Assembly (NCBI GenBank): GCA_013397435.1 | Contig: VZRG01001556.1 | Coordinates: 74,285 to 138,284, forward strand | Direction: 5' to 3' | Origin: Erythrocercus mccallii | Lineage: Eukaryota > Chordata > Aves > Passeriformes > Dicruridae | Length of the DNA stretch: 64,000 nt | In this document: in pieces, positions 44,839 through 56,275 of the stretch | Layout of the letters: every line of letters starts with the position of its first letter | How positions within the stretch are numbered: position 1 is the stretch's first letter | Program-made: the position numbers and the translations under genes | Notes under the pieces: generated by a model | The model's database searches: none | What the model saw: only the letters and a program-made list of their open reading frames with translations | What the model was told of the DNA's origin: nothing

Positions 44839-46655
44839 AATACAGGATTTTTTTAATGCAGTGCCCTGGCTGGCCAGATTTTGTATCACTGTCAAGTTAC
44901 CCAACTAACAAAGTGCCTGAACTGAGATATTTAGGAAGAGAAAAGATTCTGGGCTTCATATTAATTAAAATGACTTTTTAATTAATGAATTAATTATGAC
45001 ATTTACTTGATCATATACTCCAGAAGCAACTATCATAATTTCAAGTACTTTTTTTTAACAAAATGATTACTGCTATGCTTTACATAAATAATGTTATTCA
45101 CCTTTAGCTCTCGTCCAGAGCTCCATCCCCACCTCACTGCTGTGCCCAAGGAGAAAACCTTTAAAAAGGAACCAAAACAAACACCAAGAAGCCAAACACA
45201 CACAGAGCCTGAGAACTGTTTAAGCAATGATTCCTTGGGCCTTGCAGTACCTGCATTTTCTTAAATGTGATGGCTGTAAAACACACCTGGCAAATGAATA
45301 ACAGGATGAATTTTAAATGCTGCATCAGACCCCTCTGAGTTTAAATCAATGTGGCATAATTAACGCTGTTCCTTTCAGATAAAGGTCTTCTGGCCTGTCA
45401 ACATCTTTTAATATTCTTCAGTCTGAATAGAATGTTCTTTTGGCAATAGATATTAGTTGGCAGGAAAAATTACTCATGACCTTTTAGCTTACACAAATAA
45501 TTCAGGCTTTTTTTTTTTACTTAAAGCCTGCACTCTGCATCTTCCAGAAAAAGTGACAAAACATAATGGAAATAATTCTATTTTAGTATTCAGTGCTGGG
45601 CGGTTGTTTTCAGGCAGGAAAAAACCCCCAATATGCACCTTTTATTTTTTTAAAGGGCTAAAGCCCAAGAGAGACAGAATTTCATTATTAGACCATGCAA
45701 ATTACTCAGTGGCCTGGGTGCCATTGGTACTCACAACATTTGGATATTTTTACTGGATTCTGAGCATTTCTGGCCAAATGCTGGGAGCAGGCAGGCTCTA
45801 ATGTGCAGCTCTTGTGTGGATTCTGTCCCTCACAAAGCATGGAAAATCAAGGAGAAACCTTGGTAAATGTCACTGCCAAATGTCACACCTCTGTGCCATC
45901 AGACTCTGTGGGTTTGTGCCTGCCTGGGTTTTGTAGGGTTTGTATAAAGAGGTTGGGATTAAAGGCAGAAGCCTCAGAAGTTCTGGTTTACAGTTCAGCC
46001 TCAGCTCCTGCTGCAGCAGCTCTCCAGCTGTTCAGTGCCAGGGAGGCAGAGATGCAGAGCAGATGCTCCTTTCAGGATCCAGATGTGCCTGTGCAAGCGG
46101 CTGTGGCCCCTAAGTGCTCATCAAGGGAGTGCAGCTCACACCAAGCACTGCATTTGTTTAAGGCCAAAATCAACCAGACTCTCTCAGATCACCGGTTCAA
46201 ATTATTCAAATGAAACCTTGCAATTCTTTGCTGAATTGTTGGCGAGAGAAAACTTCTGCCCAAAAAGTAGAAGGCAAGTGACTTCAGGCAGGAATCTGTC
46301 CTGTCACTGAGGCCAGACCCAGAAAAGCAATTTTTACTGGTTTTACTCCTCGATTTGGTGCCTGTGTTCACACAGCAGGTGGGAAATAGGTCTGAGCCTG
46401 AAGCACTGACCCTGCATACCCTGAGAAATTGCCATGCAAGGTTAGCTGGCTGCTTTACCAAATTCTGATGGTCCAACCTTCATAGAGACAGCACTAAATT
46501 AAAAGTTTTCACTCTGTAGTTAACTTCAGGCACTCTGTTCCATCAGTGTGGATATCTGCTCCCATCCTTGGGTATTCCTGATAAAATCTGAAGTATTTCC
46601 CAAAACATTTACTGCAGTGAATATTCCTTGGTTATTGCACTGCTTAGAGGTACGG
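44839..46655. other. Single-copy non-coding DNA
   Basis: Contains T10 at about 45509-45518 and T9 near 45049-45056. Plus-strand frames of 114 and 136 codons (45457-45801 and 45803-46213) follow each other but show no domain and no splice support. Confidence 0.5.
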
Positions 46656-46780
46656 ATAAAGTTGTAAATAAAGGTTAAATGTAATTTTATATTAAATTTG
46701 GGATGTATATTTAAATTTGGGCATAAAGTTGTAAATGAGAGTTAAATGTAATTTTATATCAAATTTGATGTTTAGATGCA
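46656..46780. repeat. Tandem duplication, 67 bp unit, 2 copies
   Basis: ATAAAGTTGTAAAT begins at 46656 and again at 46723. Both copies continue GTTAAATGTAATTTTATAT and AAATTTG. The second copy is slightly shorter and diverges after about 46780. Confidence 0.9.
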
Positions 46781-49700
46781 CTTGGATTTGGCCATTTTGT
46801 CCAAATTTACATTCGGCAAAGTAAGCACAAGCTGACATTGACGGGAGGAAGAAAGCTCCCTGTTTTGCTGACATCATGTTCCAGTTAACAAGAACAGAAC
46901 AGAGCTGTTAAAAATTCAGTATTTGGTCAAGAGCAAGGCAGGATTTCCCATCGGTTCCAAAACCCAGGGCTTGGCATCCCGGCTCTTTTCCTCTGGCTGC
47001 TTTTGCAGTTCCCACACGTTCCTTGCACTGCTGGTGTCGGCAGTGGGGAATTTTCACGGGGCACACCAGGGCTGCTGGAACTGCAAGGAGCACAGGAGCA
47101 GCAGCAATTAGAGCCTGTGAGAGGGGGCTGAAAACTCTGCAGCAAAACACGGAATTACGCAGATCTCAAAGCACTCTGCCTTCGTTTAGAGTGCAGAATG
47201 AGGCCATTTTTCCATGTGGAAAATAGAAAAGATTGAGCTATTTCTATAGTGAAGTCTTGGAGGCGAGCAAAAGTCTGTGTTACAGAGAACTAATTTCTAG
47301 GTTTATTTTTCTCGCATAGAGGAGCATGTTTTAGGTGGAAATAACCAAATCAGAGTCAATTTCTTCATACTGGGAATGTTCTGTCATGCAAAGAAAACCC
47401 CTCAAACCAACCTTGGGCTTTTACCTGGAATGAAACATCTTGTCAGCATTTCAAGAAAACCTAAATTCTGTGCAGTAAAGCAGAAACTGAGGTGACAAAT
47501 AACTTCGTTCTAAAATCCACCACCCACTCCCCTCCCAACCAGGCAAACCTTGTGCAGCCTGGCTGGTTCGTTTTATGGAACTGGGGGAGAGGAGTTACAG
47601 ACAATTCTTTGTTCTAAATTCCCCTGCTTTTGCTGTCTGCTGGGACGGAGCACTGGCCACTCATTAGTGCCTTTTGCAGGTTAATTAAGCTTTGCAATGG
47701 CCAGAGCCTCGAACCACACTGCCTGCCACACTCAATTTATGCTGTGCCATTGCCACTGGATGGCATTAGTTAGTTGTGCTGCAGCAGTGGATGTGAAAGG
47801 GATCAATTAAACGTGGACAGCTTTTGCCAATAAGAATTAAAGCAATAAAGTGTTTTAATTCTCATTAAACTGGGAGTTCTCCTTGTTTTATCAGGGGGCA
47901 CTGGGTTTGCCTCCCCGTGCTCATGACCACTGGAAGGAAAAGCAGTGTCTCTTCTTGTTTCAACATAAAAGACAAATAACCTTGTCCTGGCAGTAATAAA
48001 CCTTAATGCAATAATGCTCCAGTTGACTTTTCCCTCCCAGACTGGCGTTTCAGCCACTGCTCTGATAACCTCATAACCCAGAAATTCCAGTTCCAGCAAT
48101 GGAAACCAGCACAGGTCAAAGCCTTAACACCACCACCCGAGCTTCAGAGTCCTTCCAAAATCCAAAGGCACTTTAAACGGAGGGTTTCAAACTAAGCTGA
48201 TTGCTGGATTTCCTTCTGCAGCAGCCGTGTGTGCGAGAGCGATGCCAAACCCACAATAATCCAGCTGAAAGACAAATACCCACAAACACAACCCGTTTTT
48301 ATCCCGCTCAGCTGCACCCACACCACGGCACACGGCAGGGCTTTGTTCACTGCTGGGGTCCAAATCTGGCACTGCATTCCCTAGGGAGGACTCAGCTCCC
48401 ACAGTGCTTCCTCTTTTAGCTTTTTCCTTTTAGGGGGAAAAAAAACCAACCCCCAAAACAAACCAAAGGGAGCTCTGATCTCTTTTCTCCTGTTCTTTCC
48501 CCAGATATCTCCTCCTAAGGGTATTTTCACAGGAAGGAGATGATGCTGGGTACAGAGCTCTGTTCTTTCCCCTGAGGGGAATCCCAAATCCAGCTCCATT
48601 CCCTGGGGCACAGCAGAAGCTGCTGGAAATGGCACAGGACAGCACAAAGGGGAAGGAGGTGGGAGAGTTCTGGGTTTTGTTGTGGAATGCACAATGTTGT
48701 TTTCCAAATTGTGCAGTGCAATCACACCCGGGTAGGTGTCCTGTAAATCCTACAGTCACCCAGGATCCAGGGCAGGTCACTGGGAAAAGCCCTGGGAACT
48801 CCCAGCAAGGCTTTCTGAGCTCAGCAAATTAAATTCCAGTGCTGCTGGCTTTGGGGTGCAGCTGGAACCCTGTGAGCCAGTACAGACTGCAAGGGCAAAT
48901 CTGTCAGACTGACAGACCATGAAATATAAATATAAATAACAATGTACTGAAGGGAATATGAGAGGTGCTCAGTCACCCTGCTTCATGTCAGAGGGGTGAG
49001 TACATCCCCTAAAAACTCTCTGGACATCTTCCCTTCACATCCAAACAAAGGGGAAAATACAGTAGCAAATAGCTCTTCTCCTGGAAGAGGATCTAAACGT
49101 AATGTATTTATGAATCACATTAATAATGGAATAAGGAATTGATGCATAAGAATGAAAACATTTACATAGCACAAAGAAGCAGCTTTTACTATAAATTATT
49201 AATAGCCTAATAATGACAATATGAAATAATAATTAACAAAGGCACAGCTATTATCACCCAAACAAGAAATAGCTTGACTTAACAAAGGATCCTACATAAC
49301 AGATATGCTAATCTTATTTTCCAATTTCTGGAAACATTTTCTGTTACTTTTCAAAAACTCATTATCAAAGTCACAAGTAGGAAACTACTCAAACATTGCA
49401 ATATTTTGGTTGTAAAACAATTTAATAGTTATTATAAAGGCTTTTTTTCTTTTTCATCTCTCTGTGGGAGAACAGGATGAATTCATTTATGCAAGAGTAA
49501 TTTCTTCCAGAGTCATATTGTGAGATGATTTATTTGTAGAGTGGGACAGACAATAATAAAGTCTCAGATTTAAATAGCGCCTTTCATCCCAAAGGATCCT
49601 CGAGTGCTTCCCAAGATCTGTCTCTGCCCAGGGATGGTCCCCACCTCTGCAGTGATGGATGGGGCTGGGTAGCAGCGTGCTCAGAAATGCTCTGCAGCAG

Positions 49701-51107
49701 TTTAAGGCAGGCACTGAGGAGCACCAGAGGCAGCAGAAACCTCAGGAGGGATTAGAATCCGCTCCTAACGAGTAGATTGGGGTGAAAAAACAGAGAGTTT
49801 CGCAAGGTAGCACAGCAAAGGTGGGGTTTGAGTGCCTGAGTCTTGCTCTGCTGCTGCTGGCTGGGATTCAGAGGAGCTCCCAGCCCAGCAGGACACAGCA
49901 CTGCTGCTGGTGAGATCCTTTAAGGCACAGCAGGGCTCTTGGAAATATCCCAGCCGGCTCAGAATTGGTTCTCCCAGCACGGTGCTCTAACTCAGCCATG
50001 CAGAGGAACCCCCTGCACACACCTGGGAATCACTTCCCCATCACAAATCCCCAGTTTTCTATGCCCAAAAGATTTGGGAAAAAAACCCCAAATTTTATCT
50101 GACCTGTCCAGGCAGCTAATCCCATTCCTTAGGATAAATTCCAGAACAGTCCAGGTAACCTGAGAGATGTGGACACGGATCCAAGCCCCACGGAAAGCAT
50201 TAAACTGCAATTCACTGCTAAGCTGCAGGTGACCAGCACTTTTCTCACTAATCCTGTGCTGATCAAGTGAGTGTTAAACACCAGCCAAGCACAGCAACCT
50301 TCACCTGTTCCCAGCTTTCATCCCAAATTCACTGCAGGCAGCCAAAGGGTTTCCAGTGCCTTCACTGGCTTTGGGCCACCAGGTGGTTTCTTTTTCTTTT
50401 GGAAGAGAGAACTTTCTTTTTGCTTTTGTTTTTTCCATGTTATCACACAATACCTGAGTGCAGTTTTTGGCCAGGAGTTGCTGCACTCAGCCCAAAGGAG
50501 TCGTTCTGAAGCCCCCACAGCTGCCAAGAGCAGAACTGATGGCTGCATGCAGACACTGGCGATTAAAGCAGTTTAAAACCACCAGCGACTTCATAGCAGA
50601 TAATTTATGCTACACTTGGTAAACATTTGGAGTAGTAGGTGCTGTAGTCTTTCCCAAAAATCAAGGAACCAAGGATCTGACACCCAAAGCTGCTGGAGCA
50701 CCGAGGTTTCCCACTGAACAACTATTGAGGTCACAAGAATTACAGACAGGGAATTTAGACATGGCTTAATAAAAACGCAATTTCCACTATCAGTGTTTTT
50801 CAGGAAGCCTGATAATCCTTTGCTTTTCATGAGATCTAAGTGCTCTGGCCCCCAGGCCAGTACCCAAATGCTTTGCATGAGTCCTACAGAGGATAATAAA
50901 TTGGGGTTGCCATTTCCTGATCTTTGTTTAGTCCCAGAACAATCTGTTGTGCTGGATGTAATATCAGATTCAGCTTATTGTACAAAAGTCACAATTTCTT
51001 GTGCAGGGATAGGAGCAGCATTTTGTGGCGTTTATTTTGTTTTCTTCTGTAAGTAAGGAATTATGCTTTATGTTGCGAAAGGGCTGTAGAAAGAATTGTT
51101 CTTTATG
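46781..51107. other. Non-coding DNA with a candidate conserved stretch at 49080-49440
   Basis: 49080-49440 is AT-rich, single-copy and full of TAATAA/TTAATA words with a CTTAACAAAGGATCC-like core; possible conserved non-coding DNA. A CTCF-like core CAGGGGGCAC lies at 47892-47901 without the rest of the motif. No gene recognised. Confidence 0.45.
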
Positions 51108-51209
51108 TGGCACTTGGGAATATGGCTGATGATGGTGGTGCTGGGTTGGTGGCTGGAATAGATGGTCCTGAAGGTCTCTTCCAACCTTAATGAGTCTGTG
51201 ATTCTGTGG
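51108..51209 (+). mobile_element. CR1 LINE 3' end, 5'-truncated
   Basis: The sequence reads through GGCACTTGGGAATATGGCTG, GTGCTGGGTTGGTGG, TGGAATAGATGGTCCTGAAG, GTCTCTTCCAACCTTAATG and ends TCTGTGATTCTGTG. This is the conserved 3' untranslated end of chicken-repeat-1 elements, including the terminal ATTCTATG-type octamer repeat. Only about 100 bp remain, with a short internal loss after GATGATGGTG, so it is a dead, 5'-truncated copy. CR1 is the dominant LINE of birds and supports the avian assignment. Confidence 0.9.
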
Positions 51210-52051
51210 AACATGGACCTTTTTTATTTATGTATTCTGCAGTTATATATAAGAGCCTTTATATATATATACAGCATGTAATTCAAATTTTCCAATGTCT
51301 GCATTTCTTGTTTTCCATATCCAAGTCCAGAGAGCAGAATTTCAATTCCATAGCAACTTCTTGGTGTTTTTAAATGTTTCCCTCCTGTGGTAACAAGGAA
51401 ACAGCTCCTGGACAGTTGGAGGCACCAGAATGACCCCACACTTTGTATTTTCAGCTTGAAAATTTGAATTTTCCTCCCAAACCTCTCTCTTTCTCCCTCT
51501 CTCTCTCAAGGAAAGGATGAACATTCAGCAGCAGAGGTTTAGTAAAGGTCACTACATTTATAAGCAGGAGCAGAATCCTCCAGTAAAGGATGAAATTTCA
51601 TACTAAGTGTTTCCTGACAAAATGGAATTAATTGCTACAGTCTTCCCTGCCTAAGATCCCATTAAATTAAATTTTTTAAATGATTGCAAATCTAAATAAA
51701 GCAAAGATGTGCTAAAGGTTTGTACAAGGCATTGTCAATCACAGCCCTGCTTATCTAAGGGGAAGCCTAAAACTTGCTGGAAGCAGCTGATGGGAGAGGA
51801 TTTAAGGTCAGCTTTGAAGTTTGTGCTAACTGGCCATCCCTAAATGTTTATAAGGTGACATATTGGAGTGATTATGCCCAACTGGTGGATTTCTTTCCAA
51901 ACAACTCATTAGCAACAGCAGCAAACTTTTGCAAGGACACAGAGACATTTCCATTCACGGGGTTTTTGTAACATTTGATTGGCACTTCTGGACAACACCA
52001 CACCAGAAATATGGAAATACGAACATATTTATTTTTCCATCATAATGGTGT
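51210..52051. other. Non-coding DNA with short TA and CT tracts
   Basis: Holds a TTTATATATATATAC run at about 51258-51272 and a CT-rich pyrimidine tract at about 51482-51508. No gene seen. Confidence 0.6.
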
Positions 52052-52073
52052 AAAAAAAAAAAAAAAAAAAAAA
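52052..52073 (+). repeat. Poly(A) tract, A22
   Basis: An uninterrupted run of 22 A. A retroposed poly(A) tail is possible, but no processed gene or SINE body and no target-site duplication could be identified upstream. Confidence 0.95.
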
Positions 52074-52899
52074 CAGCTAGGATTTCTATGGATGTCTTTT
52101 CCAATATCTGCATAAAGTAAGGCCGTGGGTTCCAGCATACACAAAAACCGTGTGCTGGAGTTCAGAAAACAGAAGAGGAGTGCACAATCCAGAGAGAGGA
52201 GAAGCTCCTTTATTAACATTTTCCTACTCATATCTCCAGCCCATTAGCATTCTCCTCTCTTGGGAAAACCACATTCCTGGTGGGAGATTTAATCACTGTC
52301 AGGCTGAAACACCTCGTCCAAAAAAAGCTGAGGACTCCAGCAGTAATAAGCTCTTAAAATGGATGGAGACGCTCTGCAAATTGATGTAGAGTGTTACTCA
52401 ATTAGAAAAAACCCCAATATTATACAACGCCATTAAACGCCGAGCAGCAGAGTTAATCTCTTGATTCCCAGCCACTTGTTACTATGAAGAGAATTTTTCC
52501 TTCGTGCTGGTGATTCCCAAGGAGTTTCCCCAGAGAAGGGGAAGCCTGGAGCCCGGGCAGGCACACAGGGATTATCAATCATGTGAACCTCTGCAGGTGC
52601 CTGCCGCACAAAGCTGCCGAGGCAAAAACCTCGGGGTCATTAAAAACCGTGACAGCATCTTGTGCTTAATGGAGTACCGCAGACAAAGGAAATGAGCCTT
52701 GAGAAGCTGAATGCCCTTTACTCAATCCCCGAGCATTATTTCCTCTTGGCCTTATGTTCTAAATTAATATCTTGTTTTCCAAGCTGTGTAGCATTTCCAT
52801 GACGATCACATGGCGCTTTGGCTTGGCGGAAAAATTAACCAGGCTATGTACATCAACTCCCAGGCAGCCCCTTCTCCCAGGATCGCTGCTCATTCCTGC
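52074..52899. other. Non-coding DNA with a CpG-retaining candidate element
   Basis: 52420-52860 keeps many CpGs for its AT content (AACGCCGAG, TGCCGAGG, CTCGGGG, ACCGTG, TACCGC, CCCGAG, GACGATC, GGCGC, GGCGG), without being a CpG island. Could be a conserved non-coding element or an unrecognised exon; frames do not decide. Confidence 0.4.
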
Positions 52900-52993
52900 T
52901 TCTGGAAGGTTCTGCTGTCAGGGGCAGCCAGGAACGGGGTCAGTCCCTGTTCTGGAAGGTTCTGCTCTCTCTCAGGAACAGCCAGGAACGGGC
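52900..52993. repeat. Tandem duplication, 50 bp unit, 2 copies
   Basis: TTCTGGAAGGTTCTGCT begins at 52900 and 52950, and each copy ends in AGCCAGGAACGGG. The first copy has GTCAGGGGC where the second has CTCTCTCAGGAAC. It creates a 174-codon plus frame (52810-53334) that I do not accept as a gene. Confidence 0.9.
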
Positions 52994-53687
52994 AGGAGGT
53001 GCAGATAATGCCAGGTGATAACGAAATTTGGGGTCAAATCCCCCCAAAACAGCACCCAACTGCTGACTCCCAGAGTATGGAGATGTCAAACTCACCAAGC
53101 CTGACTCAGTGGAACAGAAAAAAACCCTTCAATTCCCTTTCTTTTGAGAAGAACCTTCAATTCCCTTTCCCCTGGGCAAAGACAGACAAAGCCTTGACTA
53201 CAGTCACAAAAATATTTTCAAAGTTGCATCAATTCCAACAAAGACACGGTGGTTATGTCAGGACAAAAATTCCCCAGGCTGAAGAATCCAGAACTGTGCC
53301 CCATTCCAGCCATGCAAAAATTCCAACATTCTGAAAAACTATAAAAACAAGCCCAGAATTCCTTTCTATTGTAACTCCTGCAGTCCAGTTCCATAGTTTG
53401 ATTGCCTATCTCTGCCTAAAACTCGTAATTAAACTTCTTAAAATATAAATGCTTTTTGTTATTTGAAATCTGCTACTTTATATCTTCAGGACTGATCTAT
53501 CTTGTTGAATAAAGGCCAGAATGTCTGGCAAATATATTGTGCAGGGCTTAAACTCATCTGTTTCTAAAGAAAAGAGAAAAGAGAATGAACTGGGTTTTTT
53601 TCCAAATGAAAAATTGATGCTGCCTATCCCTGAGAAAAAACTGTCTGGACAGAAGTTGTGACACCATTCTGGTAATGCTTCAATCCA

Positions 53688-53688
<1 letters not shown>
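52994..53688. other. Single-copy non-coding DNA
   Basis: CCTTCAATTCCCTTTC occurs twice within 30 bp (about 53126 and 53154), a minor local duplication. Nothing else recognised. Confidence 0.5.

Positions 53689-53718
<30 letters not shown>
53689..53718. repeat. (TA)15 microsatellite
   Basis: Thirty bases of perfect TA repeat, self-complementary and able to extrude as a hairpin. Confidence 0.97.
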
Positions 53719-53729
<11 letters not shown>

Positions 53730-55701
53730 TAATTAATCATGCAAGTAGGAACTGGACTGTTTTGTTTAAAAAAACCCCACAAATTGTTAGTAATCATACT
53801 AATACAATTTCTCTAATAAAACATTCTCAAATACCCTGTTCCCCTAAATTTAAACACTGACATGCCATCAGTTTGCTTTCTTTTCTCTAAACTTTTCCTG
53901 TGTTCTAAGGCTGACTGAAAACCAACAGGAATGGCCCCGGGTTTCTTGGCCAACCCTTTAAAAGTGGAGGATGCAGCCAAGCCTGATTTGCCAATTTCAA
54001 TATGACAGCTTTATTGCCTGCTGTTTAGCATCTGCCATAATTAGAGCCATTAGAGGAAAATATTTTATCATTAGATGAGAATTTCTCATCTGTGGAAATA
54101 TTTCTGCACAGCATCTAGTAAAGCATTCTTACACAGCCTCCAATTATTCAAATTTTTCTGTCTTAATTCTTTCACTAAATCAATGTAGCTCATAATTATT
54201 TTAAGCTTTATGGAATTAGCTCTTTTAAAAGCACTGCTATACATCCCATGACAGATTTGGACTTTATTCTGTTTGCATATGACAAATATAACCCAGCCAT
54301 AATCATCTACTCCTAAAACACGGTGATTTTTTAGTCCTCTAAAGTATCAGCCTTTTGTTCCCAAATCCCTAATTCTGTGCTAAATGTGCTTTGTTCTTCT
54401 CGCCATTTCCACTTTGCTGTGCCAGGTGCACATCCCCTTCTTTCTGGGTGTGTCCTCCCCTTCGTGGCAGCTCATGCTCCACCACACCAAGGATTGTCTG
54501 GTTTTTGCACAAGTTGGAGAATTCTGTGGAAATCTCTTTGATTTTCCTATCAGTTCTTTTATTCACTTTGCTCAGTCACCTGCAATTCCTTTTGGCCTCC
54601 AGGGGCAAACCCTGAAATTCTTAAATCAGAAACGTGGATTCTCTGGGCTTTGAGATGGAGCTCCCTCAGGGGGGGTCTCAGAAAAAGCAGAATTCTCTAA
54701 GAGGATGCCTTAAATTTGGGATTTCACACCTGGCAAACACGGTATGAATTACACCTTTTGTGCACGTGAAGGTAAAAGGCACTTGAAGCAGAAGAGGAAA
54801 AGCAAACCCAGGAGATCTCAGATTAAATCAGAGACTGGAGGTGCTTTGCTGTTTTGGGAGGTTCTGTAAGCACCGTGCATTAAAAACAGAGAAGTGTTGA
54901 TTCTAAACTGAACAATGCTGAAAAAATACAGGGTAATTCTTAAAAAGTGTAATTTGCTTCTGCTCCAAGTGGTTGAGCACAGCAAACAGTGACCCACGAT
55001 TCCCTGAGGAGAAATGGAAATTCTCTCTCAGGCCAGAGGAGCTCCATCAAGAGTGTGTTATCAATGTTAACATGCTCTCCAGAAGAGGAAAATGCAATTT
55101 TCTGGCAGGCACTTAAATATATGTTTCAAAGGAGTTGGCTGGTTTGCACATTTAAGTACTATTGGCTCCAAAATTATGCCAAAATTAGGCATATACCACC
55201 AAGTAAAAATGAAGAGAGAGAACAGGGCAGGAGACTGCAAAAGAGAAAGGCAACTGCTCACAATTCAGTGCCTGTTCTGAACTGACAGATTTGTCAAACA
55301 AATAGAAAGATAACGGGAAAGGAAACCAGCTTGATAATTTTGTGCAATACAAAATTTGCATTCAAACCTCTCTTAAAATGCTCCTTCAGTCACAAGGGCC
55401 TGGAACCAATAGGCTGGACAAGGAGTGATTCAACACCAGTAAATAAAAATATGCATCCCTTGGCATTTTGGAAAAATCCCACAGATGTCACATCGAGGCA
55501 ATTACTGGGCCACAGAATGGACCATGCTGCAAATGGAGTTGAGAAATGGCATTTACTTACTCATAGTTTTAATAACATATGCAGATATTGTGTACTGTGT
55601 GTCCAATGCCATTTGGCTCAGCAGGATCTAATTAATCCCAGTTCTTTCCTCCACACCTCCTGCTCTGCAGAGCCACCAGTGTGAGCTGCAGGGAAGGTGT
55701 G
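53719..55701. other. Single-copy non-coding DNA
   Basis: AT-rich, repeat-poor sequence from 53990 to 54360; no gene or mobile element recognised. Frames of 89-117 codons lack domains. Confidence 0.5.
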
Positions 55702-56275
55702 TGTGGGGAATATTAAAGGTAAGAGGGATTTCAGAAAGCTGTGAAAGGCGCCAGAAACGGAAAGAACAGAACTTGGAATTAGCTGCAACTGCAGAGCTTG
55801 AAAGTAGGAAAAGTTAAAATAGTACAGTAAGCAAGGACATGAAACAATAATTTGAGTTTTAGGTTTGGTTGGAATAGACTTTAAGACTGCAGAAAAACAT
55901 GCTTAGCAAGATAGCAGAAGGTTTTAAGCTTAATAATGGAATATTATGCATTTTTAATAGAAGGCATCCAAGCAAGCATTGTTTAAAGCAGGTGCACGTG
56001 TGCTTTCAGTGATTAGCTAAAACAATTGTTATTGTTAGAACATTAGAACATATTGTTAGAACAATAAAAATATGTTATTGGCTACAAAACCTTTAAAATT
56101 CCCTGTACCAAAGAGCTCTTTGGCTGCCTGTGGCAGACGTGAGCTGTTACCATCTTTTAATTGTCTAAAACTTTGTTCTCAGGCTGATGTTGCAATAAAG
56201 GCTCGAGGAACGTTCTCCAGTGGCCTTGTTTGTGCACAAACTCCTCACACAGTGCTCTGTGGCTGCCATGGTTGA
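55702..56275 (+). mobile_element. Solo LTR-like element, about 570 bp
   Basis: Begins TGTGGGGAATATTAAAGG, nearly the same 5' terminus as the LTR starting at 9522 on the minus strand. It continues through A-rich U3-like sequence, a doubled TTGTTAGAACA word (about 56031-56063), and ends with GCAATAAAGGCTCGAGG (AATAAA at 56194-56199). The general form and several blocks recall common songbird ERV LTRs. The right end is not resolved, and no target-site duplication was confirmed. No viral coding sequence is attached. Confidence 0.65.

Noticed and set aside
47885..47905. CTCF-like core CAGGGGGCAC
   Set aside because: Only the core matches; the upstream CCA-type half is absent, and single cores are common by chance.
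52052..52073. A22 as the tail of a processed pseudogene
   Set aside because: No gene-like body upstream and no target-site duplication seen.
52810..53334. 174-codon plus-strand frame
   Set aside because: Runs through the 50 bp tandem duplication and has no domain.
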